A stretch of DNA of 10,974 nucleotides. It comes from CAYYMX01 sp964473045 (lineage in GTDB: Bacteria > Pseudomonadota > Alphaproteobacteria > Methylaequorales > Methylaequoraceae). The DNA is taken from NCBI GenBank assembly GCA_964473045.1, contig CAYYMX010000046.1, positions 1 through 10,974 of the forward strand. The letters run 5' to 3'. This document shows positions 1 to 5,992 of this stretch, piece by piece. The notes below the pieces were generated by a model that was not told where the DNA came from, ran no database searches, and was given only the letters and a program-made list of their open reading frames with translations. Positions within the stretch are counted from its first letter, which is position 1. The number at the start of each line of letters is the position of its first letter. Position numbers and translations under genes: made by a program.

Positions 1-6
1 GCTCAT
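1..6 (-). CDS. Start of a gene truncated by the left window edge (only Met-Ser visible)
   Basis: Read on the minus strand, the first six bases give ATG AGC. They are preceded by CAGAAAGGGGTTTT, which contains a purine-rich Shine-Dalgarno (AAAGGGG, complement of 11-17) four bases before the ATG. That arrangement is what a real start site looks like, but only two codons are inside the window, so neither the product nor the continued reading frame can be judged. It would lie downstream of the 279-aa minus-strand gene, with a gap of about 175 bases. Confidence 0.35.
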
Positions 7-74
7 AAAACCCCTTTCTGTTTCTATTCTTATTTTAAAAGATTGAAGGGAGTTGTAAGTGACAATATTAGATG

Positions 75-97
75 TTTCTTAAATAAAGTTTAAGAAA
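75..97. repeat. Inverted repeat, 9-bp arms with 5-nt spacer
   Basis: TTTCTTAAA (75-83) and TTTAAGAAA (89-97) are perfect inverted arms around TAAAG. The repeat lies in the 175-base gap between the 279-aa gene and the putative start at position 6. The arms are almost all A/T and no U-run follows in either direction, so it is not a convincing intrinsic terminator. It could be an operator or chance in AT-rich DNA. The rest of 7-181 shows nothing else I can support. Confidence 0.3.
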
Positions 98-181
98 AAC
101 ACACTTATAAAAATCAATAAAAACAATAACTTATATAAATAAATACAAATTATATAGCCGTTCTTATACTAAAAACTTATT

Positions 182-1021
182 TTAAACCTTTTTTTTCTTT
201 GGAATTTGTCTTTGTAAAATTAATTCTTCCAATTCCACATTAACTTTATGTGCACGTTCAATTGATTCTTTTGTTTTTTTCTCATCCTCTTGTTTTTCAA
301 GAAACTGCTGAAGATATTTTGTTTTTTTTCTCGCTCTTTTTTTTTCAGCTTTAATTTTGTCAATTTTATGAATGCTTTTTAAGTAAGAGGAAAAATCATT
401 ATATTTTCTAAGTAAAGTGCTTAATGTGGATGGTCTAATTATTGGAAATGCTTTTTTTAAAATTAAATCTGGGTAACAATCAGAAAAAAAATCATAGAAA
501 ATACCATGAGTACCTTTTTTTCCTCTTCTATCAGTGTAAATAGATACATTTTTTTTATTAGTAATTTCTAAATAACAATTTTTAATTTCAAATATAAATT
601 TAATAATTTCCACTGGAATTCTTGCTCTTCCGTCTATTTGACTTTTTGTTTTATCCTCAAGAGCACTAATTAATTTTTCAAGTTCAAAAGCCAAAAGTTT
701 TAAATCAACATTATATTTTTTTAACTTTTCATAATAGGCACTAAAAAAATCTGGTCTTTTTATGTATCTGCAAACAGCCTTAAATCTTTCTGTTATACCT
801 CCGTAAAAAGAAACATTTAATTTTCTTTTATCTACTTTTTTAAGATTTAATTTAGGACTTATTGTTATGCATAGTTTTTTTATAGAAAAAATTATATTGG
901 CTTGGTAACTTTGTATTTTTTCTTGATCAAGGTTTTCGTTTAACAGTTCAATCCTTTTTTTAATAATATCAGTTTGATTTATTATAAATTCTTCAACCAA
1001 AGTGTTATGAAACAAAGACAT
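182..1021 (-). CDS. Uncharacterised Lys-rich protein with charged C-terminal helix
   Basis: A 279-aa soluble protein of a family I do not recognise. There is no signal peptide or membrane segment. Residues 1-125 look mainly helical. The centre (about 130-210) holds the more distinctive positions: DGRARIP at 130-136, the TDRRGKKGTHG stretch at 163-173, and an aromatic patch, FYDFFSDCYPDL, at 175-186. From about residue 215 the chain becomes a strongly charged Lys/Glu/Arg helix, probably a coiled coil, ending in KKKK. The basic centre and tail could suit nucleic-acid or partner binding, but that is only inference. No clear Shine-Dalgarno precedes the ATG at 1021. It is separated from the upstream pqqA by a strong terminator, so it probably has its own promoter. 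The length and internal composition support a real gene. Confidence 0.8.
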   Translation of the reverse strand: MSLFHNTLVEEFIINQTDIIKKRIELLNENLDQEKIQSYQANIIFSIKKLCITISPKLNLKKVDKRKLNVSFYGGITERFKAVCRYIKRPDFFSAYYEKLKKYNVDLKLLAFELEKLISALEDKTKSQIDGRARIPVEIIKFIFEIKNCYLEITNKKNVSIYTDRRGKKGTHGIFYDFFSDCYPDLILKKAFPIIRPSTLSTLLRKYNDFSSYLKSIHKIDKIKAEKKRARKKTKYLQQFLEKQEDEKKTKESIERAHKVNVELEELILQRQIPKKKKV

Positions 1022-1107
1022 AATTTATTGTAATAAAAAAACTTTACTATTACTAACAATTACACTTATTAAAATCTACTGACATAATATCTATAATTAT
1101 ACAAAAA

Positions 1108-1133
1108 AAAACCTGACTAATTAGTCAGGTTTT
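1108..1133 (-). terminator. Strong rho-independent terminator of pqqA
   Basis: A 26-bp perfect palindrome with core ACCTGACT-AATT-AGTCAGGT gives an 11-bp stem and a 4-nt loop. Read on the minus strand it runs straight into an uninterrupted U tract (complement of 1103-1110). It lies 25 bases after the pqqA stop codon. In the plus direction only four Ts follow, and there is no plus-strand gene upstream, so its job is to end the minus-strand pqqA transcript. Confidence 0.88.
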
Positions 1134-1158
1134 CCAATAAATATTTAAAATGCTTTAC

Positions 1159-1236
1159 TTACTTTTCAGCGCAAGCATATGAATTGATTTCTAAACCAAC
1201 TGAGATTTCAGTAATTTTTGGTGTTTTCCAAGCCAT
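1159..1236 (-). CDS. pqqA: PQQ precursor peptide PqqA (25 aa), standing alone
   Basis: A 25-residue peptide beginning MAWKTPKITEI and ending SYACAEK. It has the hallmarks of PqqA: a Trp-Lys-x-Pro start, a short beta-like N-terminal half, then Val-Gly-Leu-Glu-Ile-Asn-Ser-Tyr. In that motif Glu16 and Tyr20 have the invariant E-x3-Y spacing of the two residues that PqqE cross-links and that become pyrroloquinoline quinone, the cofactor of periplasmic alcohol, methanol and sugar dehydrogenases. The start is well supported: AGGAG (complement of 1243-1247) sits six bases before the ATG. PqqB, PqqC, PqqD and PqqE are the usual neighbours, but none is in the window, and a strong terminator at 1108-1133 closes the transcript. 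The remaining pathway genes, if present, must lie elsewhere. Identification rests on motif recognition, not a search. Confidence 0.88.
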   Translation of the reverse strand: MAWKTPKITEISVGLEINSYACAEK

Positions 1237-1358
1237 GATGTTCTCCTATAAGTTAAAAAAATTATATAATTGTACCGAATATATCATAGTCATCTTAACT
1301 AACCCTGATTAAACTATTCATTATATGTTCAGAAAAAATATTAAACAATAAATAAAAC

Positions 1359-1387
1359 TTGAAAGAAAACTTCCTCAAATATAGTAT
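1359..1387 (+). promoter_or_regulatory. Putative sigma-70 promoter for the small exported protein gene
   Basis: TTGAAA (1359-1364) and TAGTAT (1382-1387) are separated by 17 bases, matching -35 and -10 consensus at five and four of six positions. They lie 22 bases upstream of the ATG at 1409. AT-rich DNA yields such matches by chance, so this is tentative. Confidence 0.35.
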
Positions 1388-1408
1388 TTAATAAAAGGAA
1401 CTAAATCT

Positions 1409-1651
1409 ATGAAAAAAATCTTAAGTTTGGCGTTTGCCTTTGTATTCTTTTCCTCAAATATAATTCTTGCTTGCCCTTATCAGTCAATGGTTGAAATTGA
1501 TAATAAACTTAAATCAGCTACCATTGAACTTAGTGCAGAAAAGATGTCACGTATTAATGAACTTCGTTTAAAAGGTGAGGAAGTCTTAAAATCTGGAGAC
1601 ATAGCAGAATCAGAGAAAATTCTTAATAATGCATTGGCTTTATTTAACTAA
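1409..1651 (+). CDS. Small exported helical protein
   Basis: An 80-aa protein with a clear signal peptide: MKK, then a hydrophobic core to about residue 20, then Leu-Ala-Cys. Cleavage after Ala21 would leave Cys22 at the N-terminus. Ile-Leu-Ala-Cys is a marginal lipobox because Leu at -2 is unusual, so it may be either periplasmic or a lipoprotein. The mature part is about 58 residues, amphipathic and helical, ending in a TPR-like stretch (LKSGDIAESEKILNNALALF, 60-79). From memory this resembles a family of roughly 80-aa alphaproteobacterial periplasmic proteins with a C-terminal 'LR..G..L..aG...ES...L..A' pattern and no known function. AAAAGGAA (1393-1400) is a good Shine-Dalgarno. It is divergent from pqqA, which may or may not mean shared regulation. 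Confidence 0.85.
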   Translation: MKKILSLAFAFVFFSSNIILACPYQSMVEIDNKLKSATIELSAEKMSRINELRLKGEEVLKSGDIAESEKILNNALALFN

Positions 1652-1684
1652 ATTATAATTACTTAAACTCCCAATTTTTTTTAG

Positions 1685-1987
1685 TTAATATAATCTCTCT
1701 TCACGAATAAATTCTTGGCACGGAAAACTGATACTTGTATCAACTCTTTCAATATCATCCTCTCTACATTCGTAGAAACATTGTCTCTCGCTATCAACTC
1801 TACTTCTATCAATAATCTCATTCTTTAATAAACATTTCACGATAATTTTCTTTTTTTCTCCGTATTGGCTAGAGTTTTTATTAATTAAGGTTTCATTATT
1901 AATATTCTTAAAATACTCTTTCAGATTTCTAGTATTTAGTACCAAAAGAACCAAAAGTATTAATAAGACAAATATAAAGATTCTCAT
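1685..1987 (-). CDS. Small membrane-anchored protein with four cysteines
   Basis: A 100-aa protein. Residues 3-17 form an uninterrupted hydrophobic Leu/Val/Ile segment after a single Arg, so it is probably an uncleaved N-terminal anchor with the rest in the periplasm. The soluble part holds Cys52, Cys70, Cys74 and Cys90. The C-x3-C pair at 70-74 and the outer pair suggest two disulfides in an oxidising compartment (inference). The tail is charged and Arg/Glu-rich. It starts 9 bases after the stop codon of the thermonuclease gene, so the two are almost certainly co-transcribed on the minus strand. I do not recognise the family. No strong Shine-Dalgarno is visible, and translational coupling to the upstream gene is possible. 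Confidence 0.75.
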   Translation of the reverse strand: MRIFIFVLLILLVLLVLNTRNLKEYFKNINNETLINKNSSQYGEKKKIIVKCLLKNEIIDRSRVDSERQCFYECREDDIERVDTSISFPCQEFIREERLY

Positions 1988-1996
1988 TAGATAATC

Positions 1997-2497
1997 TTAA
2001 TTTTTTTTAATGTTTTTTGTTTTCAATCTCTTTTTCCTTCTCCATTCCCAAGGTTTTACAAAATTTCCATTCCAAATTCCTAAATTATTTCTGTTTGCAT
2101 AGTTTTCATCGTTTACATAATCCTTTGAAAAAAATGTGTATGCTAATGCCCATCCAGATCTTACCATTAGCTTATTTAAGTTCTTTTTACCAACAAAACA
2201 AATAGCTAAAATTCGCTGGTATTTATCTTTATCTTTTTTATTACATTTTACATTTTTGTTTACAATCATTGAATGCATAAAGGTTTTAGCTTTTTTTCCA
2301 CAAAAATAATCTTTTCCTCTAGAGTCATTACATTTTTGTTTGATTTCAGGAGCATCAATTCCATACAATCTGTATCTAATATCATTAATTATAAGAGTAT
2401 CTCCATCAATCACTTTGTTTTTCTCTGAAGAAATTGAATCATTTGACAACCCGTATATCACCCCAAACATTAACAATTTACATATATATAAATGCAT
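1997..2497 (-). CDS. Thermonuclease (staphylococcal-nuclease-like) family protein
   Basis: A 166-aa SNase-like OB-fold protein. The diagnostic motifs are in order: VIDGDTL (29-35), RYRLYGIDAPE (41-51), YQRILAICFV (93-102), LNKLMVRSGWALAY (107-120) and GIW (140-142). By comparison with Staphylococcus nuclease, the Ca-binding and catalytic positions are all present: Asp31 and Asp48 as metal ligands, Glu51 as the general base, and Arg43 and Arg95 as the phosphate-binding arginines. An active Ca-dependent nuclease is therefore expected. The N-terminal 20 residues are hydrophobic but make a weak signal peptide; export or membrane attachment is likely, as for relatives. Met10 is an alternative start. 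The 24 C-terminal residues are very basic and may bind nucleic acid. The membrane-anchored Cys protein follows, and the amidotransferase gene is divergent. Confidence 0.9.
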   Translation of the reverse strand: MHLYICKLLMFGVIYGLSNDSISSEKNKVIDGDTLIINDIRYRLYGIDAPEIKQKCNDSRGKDYFCGKKAKTFMHSMIVNKNVKCNKKDKDKYQRILAICFVGKKNLNKLMVRSGWALAYTFFSKDYVNDENYANRNNLGIWNGNFVKPWEWRRKKRLKTKNIKKN

Positions 2498-2558
2498 TTA
2501 CAAAAAATATGTTATATTTTAAAAGGAATATAGTTCAGATTTATTTTAATTTAAAAAT

Positions 2559-3287
2559 ATGAAAAAAGCTCTTGTTTTTCAACATATTGAAGTTGAGGAT
2601 TTAGGAACCTTAGAAAACATTTTAGTTAAAAATGCCTTTCAAATAGATTATATAAAGTTTTTTTGCAATGATACAATTCCCGACAATTTAGAAAGTTATT
2701 CTCTAATGCTCTCGTTAGGCGGACCTATGGACACCTGGATGGTAAAAAAATACCCTTGGTTGATTAAACAAAAAATAGCTATAGAAAAATTTGTTATTGA
2801 AATGGAAAGGCCATTTATTGGATTATGTTTGGGTTGTCAATTACTGGGCGAAGTTTTAGGTGGCAAAGTAATTCAATCACAAATACAAGAAATTGGTTTT
2901 TGCGATGTAAAATTATCTACTGATGGAAAAAAAGACAAAGTTTTTCACAATTTTCCTAAAACATTTAAGGCTTTTCAATGGCACAGTTATGAGATAAGTG
3001 GTCTAAAGAATCAAAATATAAAAATACTTGCATATACAAGTACTACCCCAATACAATTATTTAAATATAAAAATCATGCATACGGCATTCAATTTCATCT
3101 AGAGATTAAGTCTGATACAATTTCCAATTGGCTAACTAACAAAATATACAAAGACTCTCTAATAGATAAATTTGGAGATAACGCAATTAAATATTTGGAA
3201 AAAGAACAAAAACTATACCTAGATAACATAAATCTATTGTGCTCAAAACTTTTTAAAAATATAAATATTGATAATTCACTTGTTTAA
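2559..3287 (+). CDS. Class-I glutamine amidotransferase (GMP-synthase-like GATase domain)
   Basis: A 242-aa stand-alone class-I glutamine amidotransferase domain, a family that hydrolyses glutamine to supply ammonia or acts on gamma-glutamyl compounds. The triad is intact: the nucleophile Cys90 in GLCLGCQLL (88-96), His180 and Glu182 in QFHLE (178-182). The oxyanion-strand motif SLGGPMDTW (52-60) and the region around WHSYEI (141-146) also fit the family. It resembles the 'type 1 glutamine amidotransferase / GMP synthase-like' proteins rather than GuaA, because there is no ATP-pyrophosphatase domain. The true substrate cannot be read from the sequence. Residues about 195-242 form a Lys/Asn-rich helical tail beyond the core. 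No clear Shine-Dalgarno precedes the ATG. It is transcribed divergently from the thermonuclease gene across about 60 bases and appears monocistronic. Confidence 0.9.
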   Translation: MKKALVFQHIEVEDLGTLENILVKNAFQIDYIKFFCNDTIPDNLESYSLMLSLGGPMDTWMVKKYPWLIKQKIAIEKFVIEMERPFIGLCLGCQLLGEVLGGKVIQSQIQEIGFCDVKLSTDGKKDKVFHNFPKTFKAFQWHSYEISGLKNQNIKILAYTSTTPIQLFKYKNHAYGIQFHLEIKSDTISNWLTNKIYKDSLIDKFGDNAIKYLEKEQKLYLDNINLLCSKLFKNINIDNSLV

Positions 3288-3305
3288 TCAATAACTCAAA
3301 AAGTC

Positions 3306-3333
3306 TTGGAATTTCCTAAAAATCTTTTATAAT
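3306..3333 (+). promoter_or_regulatory. Putative sigma-70 promoter for the 42-aa gene
   Basis: TTGGAA (3306-3311), a 16-base spacer and a perfect TATAAT (3328-3333). Transcription would begin near 3340 and give a leader of about 80 nt before the ATG at 3421. The position and the following structured leader make it more credible than a chance match. Confidence 0.55.
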
Positions 3334-3360
3334 ATACTAACCATCCACATGGTTTAAAAG

Positions 3361-3392
3361 TGGCGCATAGTACATGCGTCAAAAGTACATGC
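3361..3392 (+). promoter_or_regulatory. Leader hairpin with repeated AGTACATGC (possible RNA regulatory element)
   Basis: TGGCGCAT (3361-3368) pairs with ATGCGTCA (3374-3381) in an 8-bp stem (one G-U) closed by the loop AGTAC. The nonamer AGTACATGC occurs at 3369-3377 and again at 3384-3392. Because GTAC is self-complementary, the loop (3370-3373) could pair with the second GTAC (3385-3388) as a small pseudoknot, and the second ATGC could replace the first in the stem. The element lies about 15 bases before the Shine-Dalgarno and is GC-rich relative to its surroundings. It does not match a riboswitch class I can identify from memory. Confidence 0.5.
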
Positions 3393-3420
3393 TTATTAAC
3401 TTTAACAAGGAGTGAAAAGT

Positions 3421-3549
3421 ATGTTAATAACCAAAAATCTAATAAGATTTAATAATATTTTGATTAAAATTCCAAAGCAAACTAAACGAGTGTGGGATTT
3501 ATCAGAAAATAGATGGGGTTATAAATTACACAAAAAAAATACCAAATAA
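3421..3549 (+). CDS. Small basic protein, 42 aa, unknown function
   Basis: An ATG at 3421 preceded by a perfect AAGGAG (3407-3412, 8-base spacing) opens 42 codons to TAA at 3547-3549. The protein is basic: an N-terminal Ile/Asn/Leu stretch, then IPKQTKRVWDL (16-26), then SENRWGYKLHKKN (28-40) with two Trp. This is one of the strongest ribosome-binding sites in the window. Together with the upstream promoter, the leader hairpin and the downstream hairpin it argues for a genuine, perhaps highly expressed, gene. There is no signal peptide. I do not recognise the family; the Trp/Arg/Lys-rich second half might bind RNA or a membrane surface, but this is speculation. Confidence 0.65.
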   Translation: MLITKNLIRFNNILIKIPKQTKRVWDLSENRWGYKLHKKNTK

Positions 3550-3557
3550 CCTAAGCT

Positions 3558-3590
3558 TGGAATGTGGAATAATTTTTATTTCACATTCCA
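3558..3590 (+). terminator. Stem-loop after the 42-aa gene
   Basis: TGGAATGTG (3558-3566) pairs perfectly with CACATTCCA (3582-3590), and GAAT with ATTT extends the stem to 13 bp including one G-U, around a 7-nt A/T loop. It begins 9 bases after the stop codon. No U-run follows, so it may be a 3' stabilising structure or rho-assisted end rather than a classical intrinsic terminator. Confidence 0.5.
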
Positions 3591-3631
3591 TTCTAAATAA
3601 ATAATAAAAAATTGTGAAAAATAAACTAATC

Positions 3632-3647
3632 TTTAATTATAATTAAA
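3632..3647. repeat. AT palindrome just upstream of the lipoprotein start, shared with 10535-10554
   Basis: TTTAATTATAATTAAA is a 16-bp perfect palindrome. With the next four bases it is 20 nt identical to 10535-10554, inside the longer palindrome before the repeat-protein gene. It contains TATAAT (3638-3643) but has no -35 at a normal distance. Its end overlaps the ATG at 3650. Confidence 0.4.
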
Positions 3648-3649
3648 TA

Positions 3650-4267
3650 ATGATTTTTTTTACTTTTAAAACTTTATCACTTTTTTTTATTTTTTCTCAA
3701 TTTACAAGTTGTTCAAAAAACTTTAATCAAAAAGATATTTTTGTTAATCAACCTAATAATATAGTCAAAATTGATGGAGAATATGCTGCTTACATCTCTC
3801 CCAAAAAAATGAATCTTAAAAAAAAATTTTCATCTGAAGATTGTGACTCATGGGCAGTTGAAATTAATTTAGATAAAGCCTACAAAGAGTCTCTTTCAAA
3901 AGTTCTAAATTCAATGTTCAAAGAATTGACTTTTACAAACAAAGTTCTAACTACAGAAGAAATTGAGAGTGCCAACTATATTGCTCAAATTGTAATATTA
4001 CACGAAGATGCTAATAGTACCTTTGTAAACGAAGAAAACACTGGAGTTTTTAAAATTTTTTTTGAATCTATTATTAAAGTTTATGGAAATAATAAAAAAA
4101 ATATAGTTAATGAAGTATCATCAAACAGTGAATGGAAAAAAAACATATATGTAAAGTGCAAACTCCAAGATGGAGCGCTTAAAGCTTCCCAAAAATCACT
4201 TGAAGAATTAATAGAATTAATTCATTCAAAAGTCTACGAATCAGTTTACAAAATCACAAGATATTAG
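3650..4267 (+). CDS. Uncharacterised lipoprotein
   Basis: A 205-aa protein with a lipoprotein signal: a Phe/Leu-rich hydrophobic core (2-16), then Gln-Phe-Thr-Ser-Cys, so lipidation is expected on Cys21. Phe at -3 is unusual for a lipobox. Ser22 at +2 favours the outer membrane by the Lol rule. The mature domain has Cys65 and Cys169, a helical segment INLDKAYKESLSKVLNSMF (72-90), and alternating hydrophobic strands (108-115, 132-144). This resembles the alpha/beta layout of small envelope-assembly lipoproteins such as LptE or YajG types, but I see no motif that proves such a relation. No Shine-Dalgarno is visible before the ATG, which abuts an AT palindrome. The HDAC-family gene begins 8 bases downstream, so the two are probably one transcript. 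Confidence 0.82.
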   Translation: MIFFTFKTLSLFFIFSQFTSCSKNFNQKDIFVNQPNNIVKIDGEYAAYISPKKMNLKKKFSSEDCDSWAVEINLDKAYKESLSKVLNSMFKELTFTNKVLTTEEIESANYIAQIVILHEDANSTFVNEENTGVFKIFFESIIKVYGNNKKNIVNEVSSNSEWKKNIYVKCKLQDGALKASQKSLEELIELIHSKVYESVYKITRY

Positions 4268-4275
4268 GTAATCTA

Positions 4276-5289
4276 TTGATTAAAATGAATAGAAGATTAT
4301 TTTTTAATTTTTTAATTAAATTTTTAGTTGCATTATATTTTCAAAATTTTTTTGTAAGAAAATCTTATGCTAAAAAAAAGGAAAAAGTTTTGACAAAAGT
4401 TTTGACAAATAAAATATTTTTTGCCCATCACATATCTCCAGGACACCCTGAAAGTCCGGAAAGAATAAAGTATATAATTGAAAAATTAAAAAAAAGTAAT
4501 TTTTCAGAACTTTTAGAAACTCCCAAACTTAATAAAGAAGTTCACCACTGGATCTTAAAAATTCATAACGAAGAACATATAAACAAACTTAAAAAAAATT
4601 TTGCTTTAGCTGAAAAAGTTTCAAAATCTGCAGTACAAATTTGTCTTCAAGGTGTTGATCAAATCATGCAAAAAAAAACTAAAAACATTTTTTGTGCAGT
4701 AAGGCCTCCTGGCCATCATGCCTTAAATACTGGAAAAGAAGAAGGTTTTTGTTATTACAACCATATAGCAATTACAGCTAGATATATTCAAGAAACTTAC
4801 AAACTAAAAAAAATATTAATTGTAGATTGGGACTATCACCATGGTAATTCAACTGAATTCTTCTTTTACGACGATCCTACCGTTTTATTCTTTTCATCTC
4901 ATGATCAATATGCTTATCCAGGAACAGGTTCCCCTTCTAAAAAAGGAGTTGGGAAAGGTTATGGTTATAATATAAATGTCCATTTACCTTGTAAAACAAA
5001 AGATGAAGATATAGTTGAAACATACAAAAAGATTTTGATTCCTGCTGCAGAAAAATTTAAACCTGACTTTATTTTAATCTCATCTGGATTTGATAGCCGT
5101 ATTGATGATCCCTTAGGTTGTTATAATGTTACAGATTCTGGCTTTAGGGAATTAACAAAAATTGTACTTAAAATAGCTAATAAACACTGTAAAAATAGGA
5201 CTTTATCCATTCTTGAAGGTGGTTATAATTTAGATGGAAATTCTGATGCAGCAATTGCACATATTGAAATACTAAACAATTTTAACTAA
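4276..5289 (+). CDS. Histone-deacetylase-family amidohydrolase with Tat-like signal
   Basis: A 337-aa member of the HDAC / AcuC / acetylpolyamine-amidohydrolase superfamily, Zn enzymes that remove acyl groups from amines. Motifs in order: H-PESPERI (57-64), RPPGHHA (143-149) with catalytic His147-His148, VDWDYHHGN (183-191) with Zn ligands Asp186 and His188, SSGFDSR (269-275) with Zn ligand Asp273, and EGGYNL (314-319) with transition-state Tyr317. All catalytic residues are present. The N-terminus (NRRLFF, then a hydrophobic stretch to about 26, then SYA at 30-32) looks like a twin-arginine signal, so the enzyme may act in the periplasm. Start: TTG at 4276 lies 7 bases after AGG (4266-4268), while the ATG at 4285 is an alternative; both keep the RR pair. 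The lipoprotein gene is 8 bases upstream. The substrate is unknown. Confidence 0.92.
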   Translation: MIKMNRRLFFNFLIKFLVALYFQNFFVRKSYAKKKEKVLTKVLTNKIFFAHHISPGHPESPERIKYIIEKLKKSNFSELLETPKLNKEVHHWILKIHNEEHINKLKKNFALAEKVSKSAVQICLQGVDQIMQKKTKNIFCAVRPPGHHALNTGKEEGFCYYNHIAITARYIQETYKLKKILIVDWDYHHGNSTEFFFYDDPTVLFFSSHDQYAYPGTGSPSKKGVGKGYGYNINVHLPCKTKDEDIVETYKKILIPAAEKFKPDFILISSGFDSRIDDPLGCYNVTDSGFRELTKIVLKIANKHCKNRTLSILEGGYNLDGNSDAAIAHIEILNNFN

Positions 5290-5351
5290 AGGGTTTTTTC
5301 AAAAATTAATTCATGCTAGAAGTGTCTTTCTAATAAATTAGAAATATTTTC

Positions 5352-5948
5352 ATGCCTCAAAAAAATGGTTTAGATATATTGCGTTACAAAAAAGCCTTAG
5401 ATTTTTCTTACAATCTTTACAAAAATAAATTTAGAAAGGGTATTAAAATTCCCTATTTCACATATTTACTATCAGTTAGCAATCTAGTTATTGAAAATAA
5501 TGGCAATAGTGACGAAGCAATTGCAAGCCTTTTTAATGAAGCTATTGAGGAGAACTCTGGTAATAAAAACTTTAATTTAATAAAAAAAAAATTTGGAGCC
5601 AGAGTTGCTAATATTGTGAAACAATGTTCAAATTCTCAAAAAATCAATCTTAATAATGAGAATTGGATTGAAGAAAAAAAAAAATTTTTAGATAGCATGC
5701 AAAAAAAAACTCAAACTTCTTTGTTTGTAAGTCTTTGTGATAAATACCATAGCAGCAGTTGCATTATAAATGACTACAATAAAATTGGAAAAAAATTATG
5801 GAATTATTATCCTACTTCTTCAGAGAATTTATTGTGGTATTATAAAAGTCTTTGTAAAAATTTTAAAAAATTTCTTAACAATCAAAAACATCTCAAAGAT
5901 AAATTTCAAAGAAATATTAATGAACTCGGACATTTTGTAAAAAAATAA
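5352..5948 (+). CDS. Degenerate HD-domain (RelA/SpoT-hydrolase-like) protein lacking metal ligands
   Basis: A 198-aa protein that follows the layout of stand-alone HD-domain phosphohydrolases of the SpoT/MESH1 type. Matches include ALDFSYNLY..KFRKGIKIPYFTYLL (15-40), DEAIASLFNEAIEE (54-67), FGARVANIV (81-89), WIEEKKKFL (105-113), LCDKYHS (128-134) and LWYYKSL (161-167). In active relatives these carry the metal ligands: His in 'aa..H', His in 'PY.sHl', 'HD' in 'aLLHDavED', and Asp in 'aDKlhN'. Here they read Tyr23, Tyr38, Asn62-Glu63 and Asp130; only the Asp survives. The frame is intact, so this looks like a pseudoenzyme or altered-function protein, not a decayed gene. The family alignment is from memory. 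The ATG at 5352 has no clear Shine-Dalgarno. It follows the HDAC gene by 62 bases. Confidence 0.8.
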   Translation: MPQKNGLDILRYKKALDFSYNLYKNKFRKGIKIPYFTYLLSVSNLVIENNGNSDEAIASLFNEAIEENSGNKNFNLIKKKFGARVANIVKQCSNSQKINLNNENWIEEKKKFLDSMQKKTQTSLFVSLCDKYHSSSCIINDYNKIGKKLWNYYPTSSENLLWYYKSLCKNFKKFLNNQKHLKDKFQRNINELGHFVKK

Positions 5949-5992
5949 CTTTAAAATCATACGTTTTCTAGAAAATCACAAACTTAGAAATT

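Noticed and set aside
2017..2522. Plus-strand frames of 60-62 aa (2017-2205, 2340-2522)
   Set aside because: They lie opposite the thermonuclease gene, whose catalytic motifs prove the minus strand is coding.
3361..3412. SAM-II/SAM-V type riboswitch before the 42-aa gene
   Set aside because: The pseudoknot-near-ribosome-site layout is similar, but I could not match the conserved core nucleotides of those classes, and the downstream gene is not a recognisable sulfur-metabolism gene.
5327..5344. Inverted repeat TTTCTAAT-AA-ATTAGAAA before the HD-like gene
   Set aside because: Short, AT-only and without a U-run; not distinguishable from chance in this base composition.
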